Source: Odobenus rosmarus divergens
Taxonomy: Eukaryota; Chordata; Mammalia; Carnivora; Odobenidae
DNA: 64,000 nt
Assembly: GCF_000321225.1 (NCBI RefSeq)
Contig: NW_004450939.1
Location: forward strand, 1,797,637-1,861,636
Reading direction: 5' to 3'
Part shown: positions 10,986 through 22,900 of the stretch, piece by piece
Numbering within the stretch: position 1 is the stretch's first letter
Layout of the letters: every line of letters starts with the position of its first letter
The notes under the pieces: generated by a model
Told to the model about the DNA's origin: nothing
What the model saw: only the letters and a program-made list of their open reading frames with translations
Database searches by the model: none
Program-made: the position numbers and the translations under genes

Positions 10986-13900
10986 GTGAGTAGGCACCCG
11001 GGCGGGAGCCGGGATGGGGAAGGGCTGGACCCGCTCTGGTCCCGCGGGGAAAGCGGAACCGGGGCGAAGCGGACAGAGAGCTGACGGCCGCGGCTCAGCC
11101 GAGCCAAATTTGGGCCCGGACCGGTGAGAGCAGAAAACGAACCCTGGAGGGACGACTCGGGACTGAGTTTTGTGTTTGGGACATCACGTCCGATTGTTTG
11201 AATTACGAGTGGCGCTCCGGCGTGGCTCCGCTCTCCTGGGCCTTCGCGGGCGCCTGGGGCTCGCCCTCTTCCCCCGGCTCCCCGGGCTAGCTTTGATGAT
11301 TGGGGCACGTCTGGGTGGAGAGGGACGAACAGTACTTGGTCAGGTATTTCAGGATCCCTGAGCGAGGAAAGCAGACGTGAGATGAGGTTCAAGAGGCTGC
11401 CTCACCCCAGGGTCCCCTGGGATGGGGACGTTAGTGAGTGGAGGGGCTGCAGTGGTGTCCTTGGGTCCCCGCGTGGAATTAACTCTGAACCCCGGATCCC
11501 AGGTTTTGCTTCTGCTAAAAGTTATTCAGAGCTCACCCACGAGTCTCCTGGCCCGAGGCGAAGTGTGCCTGAGGCACGAGGGCGTGGGAAGGCTGGATCA
11601 GGACTGGGGTTGGGCTCGGTGGTGTGATGCGGGGGGAAGGGGGCTGTTGGGGTGGGGCAGAGAGGGTAGAGTCCGGGTGGGTGGAGGGGTGGGATAGGCG
11701 TGAGTTTGGGTGGTACTTTGTCCGGCTCGGGGAAGCCGGAGCCCAGCTTCTGGTCTTCTGTGCCCTGGAAAGCCGCGACTCAGGACGAGATTCGCCTGGA
11801 GAGGAAATTAGGGACAATTCTCCGAGAATTTGGGAGACATACAGGGAAAACTCCGGAACTCTGACGGCGCGATTACGCGCGGAGCTTCGGACTAGCCCGG
11901 GGTTGCGCTCGGGAAGTGCTGTGGCGAGGAGCCGCAGACCCGCATCCCCGCATCCAAGGACCGGCGGGCGAGTGGATGGATCAAAGCTTTGTCTTCTCTC
12001 TGAATCAGCGAGTTAGAAATATTGGGTTGGTGTTTATGATCTAAGATATGTTTATGGACAATGAATTGTACAAATGAGGGCGTTGATCTGCAAGGCAGCT
12101 GTTCCAACAAAATGAGCTGATGAAATGACTCTTTACAAATGGGAACTGGCCTCAAAGTGTGCTCTTTTGTGATACATTTGGAAGTGTTTCCAGTTTTTAT
12201 GTTTAAAAGTGTGGATTTAGTGGTTTGTGTTTTCTCTGCGAAAGGGATTGGAGAATGGAGAGAAGAAACTGCAGAGGTGCCATGCTCCCAAGATCTCCCT
12301 GGAGGGGAGGGTGTGGAATTCAAGCAACTTTCCCGGTGACGGCAATGGAGGTGCAGGTGTTGGGGTGTAGCAAGGCAAGAAAGTGTGTGTTAGTCCACAC
12401 GGAGATAGCGTCAGCTCTAGTATTAGACATACTCGTTTAGGATCATTTTTAAAAAGAATTTCCTAGAGTTTAGACTGAGTGGGATTTTCTGGAGACTTGA
12501 ATACTGGAGAGTGTACATAGAATAATTTCTTTCATCCAAAGCCCCCAATGCACAAATAACTTCAGTTTCTGCCCTGATGGGTAAATGAAGACCTTTGTTG
12601 ACCATCTCCTGTTGGTATTTCCCTTTGACTCATAGGACTCGGTATAGATTAATGGCATAACACTTTAGAGACACAGTTTTCATTTTATAGATGCTTTAAT
12701 GGATCTCTCAAAAACAATTCCTTGTTTGAAGTGAGAGCTCTTCAAAGCAAGTCTTTAACACAAAACTGAGATTTTAACAGGTTAGCCTTCCCACTCAGCT
12801 GTCCCATAAGCTGAGGCATTTCCCATTTGCACCCTTCTCCTGCATCCCTTTCAGAGCTCTCTATCCTCAGTACAGCCTACACTACTGCCACAAAATAAAT
12901 TCCTAATGACCACCCGCACACAAACACACAAAGGGGAAAAAAAAAAAGCAGAGGAGTGGGGTGGGGACTGGAAGGTAACATATCAGACCATCCCACTGCT
13001 GTTGAAAGTACTGAATGTCTCTTAAAATGTTTCTCCTCTGGATGTAACAAAAATTGAAAACGAATTTGCATTAGCTCAGTTGCTCAGCTGTTCTGTCACA
13101 TTACAAATAACAGTACCTTTCAAATATGTTTAATATTGTTTACCATAATAAATCCACTTTGGGAATTGTTATCTATTATATATTTTAAATAGTATGTTCT
13201 TGGGCACAGTGAATCTTTCATTTTGCTGAAAGGACTCTTCAAAAGGAATTAAAATAGTGTTTTCCTTTCTAGCATAACATTCTGTTTTTCCTTGGAGGAT
13301 GTGAACCCTACATGCCACCTATGCTGACAAATGGGCGTTCTCTCTTTTCAGATTTTATAGCATTAATTAACAAGAATAATGAGACTCCTTTAGCAGACTT
13401 TTTGTTGTTGTTGTTGTTGTTCTTGATAACATTTGACATATTAAATCTTTTTAAAATAAGAGTACAATAATTGCTATTAACTTTTGCATTAGACAAAAAT
13501 TAGGCTAAGGCAAACAAAGGAAGTAAATGCGAACTGGTTAATTTTAAAACCATGATCCTAAGAAAGTCAAAGTTTTGGTATATATTTGATGGGTGCATTA
13601 TCAGCTAGCCTTTTAAAAGGAGATTGTTGATGTTTGTATTGAGATAGAGCTAGATCCTGCAACACCTTCTGAATCACTAAATATATGTAAGCCTATGCAC
13701 ATTTTTTGGTCCTGTTGTAATCCCCTTGGCAGTTAGCATTCCACATATGGAATCTGCGGTCACCTGTGGTTAATCATGCTTTCCATTTAACTAGAATTCC
13801 TGTCTTAGAAAGAGTTTGGTTAGAAAGAAATTTATTAGCATGATCTAAGTCCCGTGAGTACAGAGGGGTCAATCTTTTGATTTACCTTTGAGCTGGTAAG

Positions 13901-16900
13901 AATTTGAAAGGTAATATTTCCATTTTTGCAGAAGGCAGGTGTCTATAGGAGAAATGAGAAATTTAAAATTTCGTAACTGTTATGCTCAGCTAAGAAGATC
14001 CTATTTATTTTTCAGACTTTTCATAAATTTCCATTGTTTAGCTTCTTTTTCCTTTGTTGAGAAAGGGTGTCATTTTAGAAAGCCTACCTGTGTATTCACA
14101 GTAAAACTGTACATGGGAGAAAAGTAAAACAATTTCAGATAACTGCTCTCATTTTCACTCTCCTTTGGCATTAGATTTTCTTATCAGGATTTAATTATTT
14201 GTATGATAAACTTTCTATCACACAGTTAATAAAATTTGAATAATACTGTATGATGAATCAAAGTAATTAATTTTTCCAGACCACATGGACAATACTTGGT
14301 TATCATTTTTTTTTAAGATTTTATTTATTTATTTGAGAGAGAGAGAATGAGAGAGAGCACAAGAGGGAATAGGGTCAGAGGGAGAAGCAGACTCCCTGCT
14401 GAGCAGGGAGCCCGATGTGGGACTCGATCCTGGGACTCCAGGATCATGACCTGAGCTGAAGGCAGTCGCTTAACCAACTGAGCCACCCAGGCGCTCCTTG
14501 GTTATCATTTTTTAAAACTCAATTTGCTACATTTTAATGTAAAGTTCTGCAGCTCTAGGCTTTATAAATCAGATATTTAAAAGATTTTCCATTCAAAGAG
14601 AGCCTTTTATAACTCAAATAGTCAATCCGTAATTCATTAATCTTAAAATTATTTTTGGAATGTTGCTTTTTTTATTGGGCATTCTTTTATACAAAAGTTA
14701 TTTTTGAAATACCTTTAAAGGTCATTAATTCACCATTACTAATCTAATGGTGTCTTTACATTTTTATTTTATTTTCAATAATATAACCAATCTCTACAAA
14801 TAGAATACCAAATTATAGTTTCAAGAAGCATGACATAAACTGAAATCTATACATGAATATGATCCTTTTCAAAAATTATATTAATGAATTAATTATACAT
14901 TGCAATGATGTACTATATAATAATGAATGTGAATGAACTACTGCTGTACGCTCAGCGTGGATAAATTTCACAAACATAATTTGAGCAAAGAAATCAAGTA
15001 GCATATAATTAGCATATGACTACATATATGTAAAAGCCCAAAATTGGCAAAATAAACCTGAATCTTCTTTAAGGACACATACATGAGATAAAATTAAGCA
15101 GAGGCAGGGAAATACATGATTAACACAAAAATCATCCATTAGTTTTAGGGGTTGTGGGAAGGAAGAAAATGCACCTGAGGAGAGGTATAGAGAAACTTTG
15201 AAAATAGTAGTAATATTTTATTTCTTAACTTTGAAAGTAGACACCCTAGTGTTCATATTACTATTTTTTAAAACATGTATGCTATATATATATAGCCTTT
15301 TGTATTTATATCTTACAAAGAAACAAGCAATACGGAGGATCAACAAAACCAAAAGCTATTCTTTGAAAATATACATAAACCCTGCTAAGGTTGAACAAGT
15401 AAGAAATAAAAGCAATATTAGGAATAAAAGGAGGCATAGTCATAGAGAGGACAGATGTTTTAAACAAATAGATAATAATATTAATGTATTCAGTTAATTT
15501 GAAAACAGAACGAGCAATTTCCTACAAAATACAAATTACCAACTGGCTCAAGGAGGTATACAAAACCTAAATAGACTTAAAACCATTAAAGATATTGAAT
15601 TAAAAGTTAAATGTCTTGACATACAGACACCTTCATATCCATCAAGCCTAGGACTGTGATAGGTAAATTCTTCCATAATTATATGGAACAGATAATCTCT
15701 TCCGTATATAAATTGTTTCAAAGAACCGAAAAAAGTGAAATTGTCTTTAACTCATTTTATAAGGATTGTATGATACTGAAGAGTAGTAGCCTGATTTCAC
15801 TTATGGACATATATTTGAAATACTAAAATAAATAGCAACAAACCAAATCAATAATATATTTAAAAAGTTATCATGTCCATGTAAGATTTATCTCAGGAAT
15901 GGAGAGATGGTTTCCTATTACCAAATGTGTTACTGGTTTTTTGTTTTTTTTAGAGAGAGTGAGTGAGTGCGTGGGTATGTGTGAGTGCGTGAGAGGGGGA
16001 AGGGGCGAAGAGAGAGGGACGGAGAGAATCCTAAGCAGGCTTCACGCCCAGCACGGAGCCCGAGGCAGCTTGATCTCATGACCCTGAGATCATGACATGA
16101 GCAGAAATCAAGAGTCAGTCATTTAACCGACTGAGCCACCAGGCATCCTAGAAAACTATTATTGTATTTTAACATAGTAACATATTCAGAGAGAAAAACT
16201 ATATGTTTCAAAGTAAGTGGAAATTACATTTATTGCTATAAAATATTCTTAGCAGACTAGGAATGTAAGGGAATAAACTTTTTTTTTGTTTGTTTTAAAC
16301 ATACTGAGGCACACCTAACAAAAATTAATGAATGAAAAAAGACAGGAAGAGAGGGGCGCCTGGGTGGCTCAGTTGGTTAAGTGACTGCCTTTGGCTCAGG
16401 TCATGGTCCCAGAGTCCTGGGATCGAGTCCCACATCAGGCTCCCGGCTCAGCGGCGAGCCTGCTTCTCCCTCTGACCCTCTCCACTCTCATGCTGTTTCT
16501 CACTCTCTCTCTCTCTCTCTCTCTCTCTCGCAAATAAATAAATAAAATCTTAAAAAAAAAGAAATGTTAAAAAAATTTTTAAAAAGAAAAAAGACAGGAA
16601 GAAAGAAAAGGGAAAAGAAAAGAGGGAAGGAAGGAGGGATGGAAGGAAGGAACTCTTAATGAATGGTGAAATGGTAAAAACATTATCTTTAAAATTAGAA
16701 ACAAATCCACAATGCTCACTATAGCTGTTCCTATTCAGCATTCTACTGGGGGTCCTAACAAGCACATGCATCAGATAAAATATGTAACAGCAATAATAGA
16801 AGAGGTTAAGGATTTAAAGAAAGAAATCTAATTGCCATTTTGCCAGCTTTAGGATTAGCTACCTGGGAGATCCTACACTATCTTCACAAACTACCAGAAC

Positions 16901-19900
16901 TAGTAAAAGTAAGCAAATTTCCTGGATAAAAATTGTAGAAAGATTTTTCATGGAATTGGTCAGCTGATCATAAGAATTTTTTGAAAGAGTAGGAGGCTAA
17001 CAAAGCAAACATAATTTAAAGGAAGATAATAGGGATTGGGGTCACCATAACAAATACTACAATCTATAGTAAAGCTATATTAATTTAAACAATATAGTGT
17101 TGATGTAGAGATAAACACATACACAGATGAATTAGTGCAGAGGGCCCAGAAATAGATTCTGTATTTGAGGTCCATGTATATGATGTATGCAGCATTATCA
17201 TTGTGAGTTAAGAAGGGAAGAGTTGCTCGGTACTGGTTCTATATAGTTGTCTATCCATATGGCAAATGATAAGATTAGGTATCTATAGTGAATCACATAC
17301 AGAATACATTCCCAATGAGTAAAAGATTAAAACGTTGGCAGTAACTTTAAAATTTTTATTAGAAAATACCAGATAATATGTTTATGACAGGGTAGAGGGG
17401 GAGATATTAATACACAAAAGTATAAACTAGAAGAAATGTTTAATGAAATTGACTACCAGGTGGCTCATTTGGTTGAGTGTCCAACTCTTGGTTTTGGCTC
17501 AGATCAGGATCTTGTGGGTCAGGAGATCAAGCCTGGAGTTGGGCTGCACACTGGTGAGGTGGGGGTGGTGGTGTCTGTTTGAAGGTTCTCTCCCTCTACC
17601 CCTCCTGTGTGCTATCTCTCTCTCTCAAATAAATAAAATCTTTAAAAAAGAAAACTAAAGGAAATGCTTGACAAATTTGACTACTTTAAAACTGAATTAC
17701 TGTTTATCCAGAATGATACCACTAAAAGAGTAAAAAAGCAACCTGCATAAATCTATAAGGAAAATATAATTAAAAAAGACAATAATGAAATGCTTCAATG
17801 AGAGGAATAGATGATTTACAGAAGGCAAATGGCAAATGAACAGAAGAAACAATATTCAGTCTCACTAGAAATTAAGAAAATGCACATTAAAGTGACAGCT
17901 ATCGAATGGGCAAAAATTAGAAAAGCCAAGTATAATTAATTATAGTAGAGAATATGAGAAACAAAGGGATCTAATATTCTGGGGACATTAATATAAATTG
18001 ATGTTAGTACTTTGGACAGCAACTTGGCAATAGTTAACTGAATTGGAGTAATATATTTCTCTTCTAATATTCTGCACCTGCAAAGCTGTTTATTGGAGTG
18101 TCATTTGTAATAGAGAAAATGGAAAACAAGAATACAGTCTAAATGATTATCATAGGGGAATGAGCAAAATAAACTGTGGTGTAGTGCTAGAAAAATCTTA
18201 AATATATTGTTGAGTGAAAAATGCAAGTTGAAAAAAGATGCATAAAGACACATACTGCACACAATATCAGCTTATATTTTATAGGTGCATACATACATAA
18301 TAAAATTACAAGAGCCTATGAGGAAGTATAAATGCCAACTTAGAAGAAACTCTTCCTTGAAGAAGAGAAATGGAAATAAAGTAGAGCATAGCCAGATGTG
18401 TAAATTTTAATAAAAAAAATGAAGCAACAGGGCACCTGGCTAACCCAGTTGGAAGAGCATGAAACTCTTGATCTTAGGGTCATGAGTTCGAGCCCCATGT
18501 TGGATGTAGAGGTTACTAAAATAAATAAACTTCAAAAAAAAAAAAGCAAAAATTGCAAAATTAATTAAAAAATCTGGATAGGCACATGCACATTTATTAT
18601 AATATGTTCTATTTGATTTAAATATTTAATATTTAACTTCAAATATTTTTTAAAGAGTTGTGATTAACATATATTGAACATGGCTTTCTTTTGATAGGTC
18701 AGAAATACCAACTATAGAGTTCAAACATAGGTGGACCAATGGGTGCATTATTAAATAAAACCATTTTTCACCTATGCTGACAACTATATTCTTAGGGACA
18801 ATATTCAATTGCGCATACATCATATGGTTGAATTATTTTTAAGAGCAAACAACTTATTGCTTTATTGTCACAGCAATATGATTATGATGCTGTGAAAATG
18901 ACTTTTTTGCTTATTATATTTAAATTAAACAACACTCTTACATGTTGACCCTATCTTTGTGTTATTTTCCTTGCTAATTCAAGCAAGGATAAGATAGATC
19001 TTACATTGTAGTTATATTGCACTAACATATTAGTATAGGATTTGATTAAGCATATGTATATGCATATATATATTTATAATTTGTTACCACCATGACTTTT
19101 AATTTTGTGAAGGAATTTGTTTTACATTTGATTATGTCAGAAGTGAAATACTTCTTTGTGGTTATTATCCAATTTTGTCTTGCTGAAATTACTTATGTGA
19201 ATTTGTAAATGTGGAAGAGCTTCTCACTGCCAATTTGTAGAGGTGGGTGTGCAAAGAATGATTTTTATATCAATGACAATGTAATCCATTTTTTAAAACT
19301 TTCTTAAAGATATAATTTACATTCCATAAAACTCACATACGTTGTGTACAATTTAATAAATTTTAGCAGATTTACAGAATGCACAATCATTACCACAATC
19401 TAATTTTAGAATATTTCTATTATCTTAAAAAGAAACTTCATGCCTATTTATGGTCACTTCCCATTCCTACCCCCAGCCCTACACAACTACTCTAGTCTGT
19501 TTCTATGTATTTACCCTTTTCAGACATTTCATATACATGGAATCACACAATATGTGCTCCTTTGTGTCATTTCTTTCACTGCGCATAATGTTTTTTAGGT
19601 TTATCTGTGTTGTAACATTACATCAGTTCCTTGTCTCTTTTTATGACTAAATAATATTTCATTTGAATGTATCACATTTTGTGTATCCATTTGTAAGTTG
19701 ATGGCCCTGTGGGGTGTTTCCACTCGTTGGTTATTGTAAATAATGCTGCTGTGAATATTCGTGTACAAGATTTTGTGTGGATGTAGGTTTTCATTTTTTA
19801 TGGGTAGGAGTAAAATTGCTAGACTATATGTTAAGTGTATGATGAACTTTTTAAGAAACTGCCAAACTATGTTCCAAATCTGTTGCACCATTTTATGTTT

Positions 19901-22900
19901 CCACCAGCAATGCATGAGGGTTCCATCCTTGGCGACTCTTGTTTTTTTTCTGTCTTGTTTATTTTAGCCATCCTAGTGGGTATCTCATTATGGTTTAAGT
20001 TTGCCTAACTGTAGGGCCTAATGATGTTGGGCATCTTTTCGTCCATTTATTGACTGCTTATATATTTTCTTTGGATAACAGTTACTCAAATCTGTTGCCC
20101 ATTTTTTGTTTGTCTTTTTATTATTGAGTTGTAAAAGTTTTTAATATTTTTTTGATATGTCCTTTATTTTTACGTGATTAGGAAATGTTTTCTCCCATGC
20201 TGTAGGTTGTAATTTCACTTTCTGCAGTATGGTATCTTTTAAAGAGCAAAAGTTTTTAATCTGATTAAGTCCTATTCATTTTTCTTTTATCATTTGTGCT
20301 TTTGGTGTTATAAGGCATCATTGCCTAACCCAAGATCATAAAGATTTATTTTCAGTTTTCCTCTAAATAGTTTTAGTTCTTTAGGTCTGTGATCCACTTT
20401 GAGGTAATTTTACATGTGGTATGAGGTAAGGGTACAAATTCATTTTTTAATGAGGATATTTAATTGTCTCAGCACCCTTTGTTGAAAAGACCATTTCCCT
20501 TGAACTTTCTGAATCCTTTGCCCAAAATTGGCTAACCACAAATATAAAGGCTAATTTATAGGATTTCAGTTCTGCCCCATTTGTCTATATGTTTACCCTT
20601 ATGCCAGTAACACTCTGTCTTATCGTATCTTTGTAGTAAATTTTGAAATTAGGAAATGTAAGTCTTACGACTTAGTTGTTTTTCAAGTTTATTTGGGTCT
20701 TTGGGTCCCTTGCGTTTCTACAAGGATTAATTTTTAATTTCTGAAAAAAGCTTTTTGGGATTTTAATGGGGATTGCATTGACTCTGGTGAATTTTGGAAA
20801 TTTATCTTCTGATCCATGAAGATGGAACACGTATCATGAATGGAAGTAGTTGCTTACCTTTATTTTCAGATTTTTTTATTGCTAGTATATAGGAATGTAG
20901 TCGACTTTTGTATGTTAATCTTGTATCTTGCAACCTTGCCGAACTCATTTATTATTTTTGATTCCTTTGGATTTTCTACGTACAAGATCACATCATCTGC
21001 AAAAAGAGACTTTTTGCTCCTTCCTTTACAATCTAGAGGCCTTTGATTTGTGTGTGTATATATGTGTGTGTGTGTGCGCGCGCGCATGTGTGTGCATGTA
21101 CATTTGCCCTGTCTAGAAGCTCCTGTATAATGTTGAATAGAAGTGGTGAGAGAGTGCGTCATTGTCTTGTTGCTGATGTCAAAGGAAAGCATTCAGTCTT
21201 TCTTCATTAAGTATGATGTTGGTTGTAAGTTTTTCATACATGTCCTTTATCATGTTGAGCAAGTTCCTTTGTATTCCTAGTTTGTTGATGGCTTTTAATT
21301 GTAAATAGAGGTTGGATTTTGTCAATTGCTTGCATCTATTGAGATAATCATGTGGTTTTGTTTTTCTTTTTTTTTAAACCACTTTATTGAGGCAAGATTG
21401 ACATACAAAAAGCTGTACATGTTTAATATATAGAACTTGATGAGTTTGGAGATAAGTATACATCTGTGAAATCATCACCACAATCTATGACATAAATATA
21501 TCCATTATCTCTAAAAGTTTCCTCTCACCCTTTTTATTTAATTTGTATTATTTTCTTATGATAAGAGCACTATGCTTTTAGCAGAAATTTTAAGTATATA
21601 ATATGGTATTGTTAACTATAGGCACTATATTTACAGTAGATCTCTAGGACCTACTTTTCTTGTTTATCTGAAACTTTGTTCTTTACTCTATGCTGTATTA
21701 ATGTGACCTTTTTTTTTCTTAATTCTAGGTCTTCAGTTTTGCTTGTGAGGGCTGTGAAAAGGTGACATTTAACATACCTTCTGAACTAGAGGCAGACAAA
21801 ATAGTCGGCAGAGGTGAGAAATTTCAAAACAAGTGTTTTTAAAACAAATTTAGTTTACTTATGCTGAAAAGAGTATATCATCCAATCTTTGGATATTATC
21901 CTCTGGAATTAGCCTTAATCTATTTATACTTAGATACAATTCAAGATAGTTTTAAATATATATTCTATTCTTTATAACCCTATTGAATTCTGTGGTTGAT
22001 TCCAGTGCAAATATTCTAAATCCCCATTTTTGTAGTCATTTATGTTTTAGCAGTTTAAAGATTACATAAAGAGTTACATGTAGGGGGCACCTGGGTGGCT
22101 CAGTCGGTTAAGCATCTGACTCTTGATGTCAGCTCAGGTCATGATCTCAGGGTCCTGAGATCCAGCCCCACATCGGTCTCTGGGCTGGGCATGGAGCCTG
22201 CTTGGGATTCCCTCTTTCCCTCTCCCTCTGCCCCTCTCTCCACTCTCGGGTGCGTGCTCTCATTAAATAACTAAATAAAATCTTTAAAAAAAGTTACATG
22301 TAGAATGTAATGCTTTCATTACCCTAGTATTCTAAGGATTAGAGAAGTATAGATAAGTGGCTGAGAAAATCAGATCAGTTTTTTTTTTTTTTTAATCAGT
22401 GCTAGAGCTCCATTGAGGAACATCACAAGATGAGCCATTCCATCCAAACTGAACTTATTCAATTCACATGGAGAATTTGGGGAACTTTATAAACTTTCCC
22501 AACAGCTGGAAAGCTCTGCCTAGGTGGACTCTTCATGTGATCTAGGGAATACAAGAGGAAAGCATCATGTTTTGTTTTGTTTAAAAAGATATAGCTTGTC
22601 CCAGACATATCAAATTTACTTTTTCAGCGAAGTGTCCCATTTCTGGTTAAGTGTGTCTTTTAATTTTTATCAAACAAATGTCACTTTAATTCCTTTGGGA
22701 AGGAAGAAAAAGAGGATGTAAAAGAGGGGGGTGTTCCTTTGGGGGATAGACGAGCGGTTATCATTATGCTAAAAATGTGAAGATGAGAGAAATATGTCAT
22801 CGTTCCTAAAGATGTTCACTTCTTTTTGATTCAGCATTTCCATCGGTGACAGATTTGAATCAAAGTGACAAGGCTTTACATGGGTAACAGTAATCCCTTG

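Larger units (their letters stand above)
10380..11990. promoter_or_regulatory. DSC3: CpG island over the DSC3 promoter, exon 1 and start of intron 1
   Basis: This is the only GC- and CpG-rich stretch of the window; flanking sequence is AT-rich and CpG-poor. It covers the upstream promoter, the 5' UTR, exon 1 and about 1 kb of intron 1, ending near the CpG cluster at 11865-11970. It indicates a constitutively unmethylated germline promoter. The length extending into intron 1 suggests regulatory sequence downstream of the start as well (inference). Confidence 0.85.
15310..18420 (+). mobile_element. Diverged L1M/HAL1-like ORF2 remnant, sense, broken by Can-SINEs
   Basis: Recognisable ORF2-like phrases (AAAACCAAAAGCTATTCTTTG at ~15345; CATTCTACTGGGGGTCCTAA at ~16739; AAATGCACATTAAAGTGAC at ~17878) with many stops. 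Interrupted by SINEs at ~15938-16149, 16351-16585 and ~17452-17650. Whether it is one or several elements is not resolved. Confidence 0.6.

Noticed and set aside
10298..12323. Many long ORFs on both strands in the GC-rich region (up to 231 codons).
   Set aside because: They follow from low stop-codon frequency in the CpG island, have low-complexity Pro/Arg/Gly/Ala composition and overlap each other in several frames.
16351..16585. tRNA gene, suggested by A/B-box-like sequence in the SINE heads.
   Set aside because: No cloverleaf can be completed; the boxes are remnants of the tRNA ancestor of Can-SINE and occur in every copy.
20866..21192. Antisense ORF with reverse-transcriptase motif.
   Set aside because: It is part of a decayed L1 ORF2, already annotated as such; it is interrupted by a simple repeat and not a functional gene.
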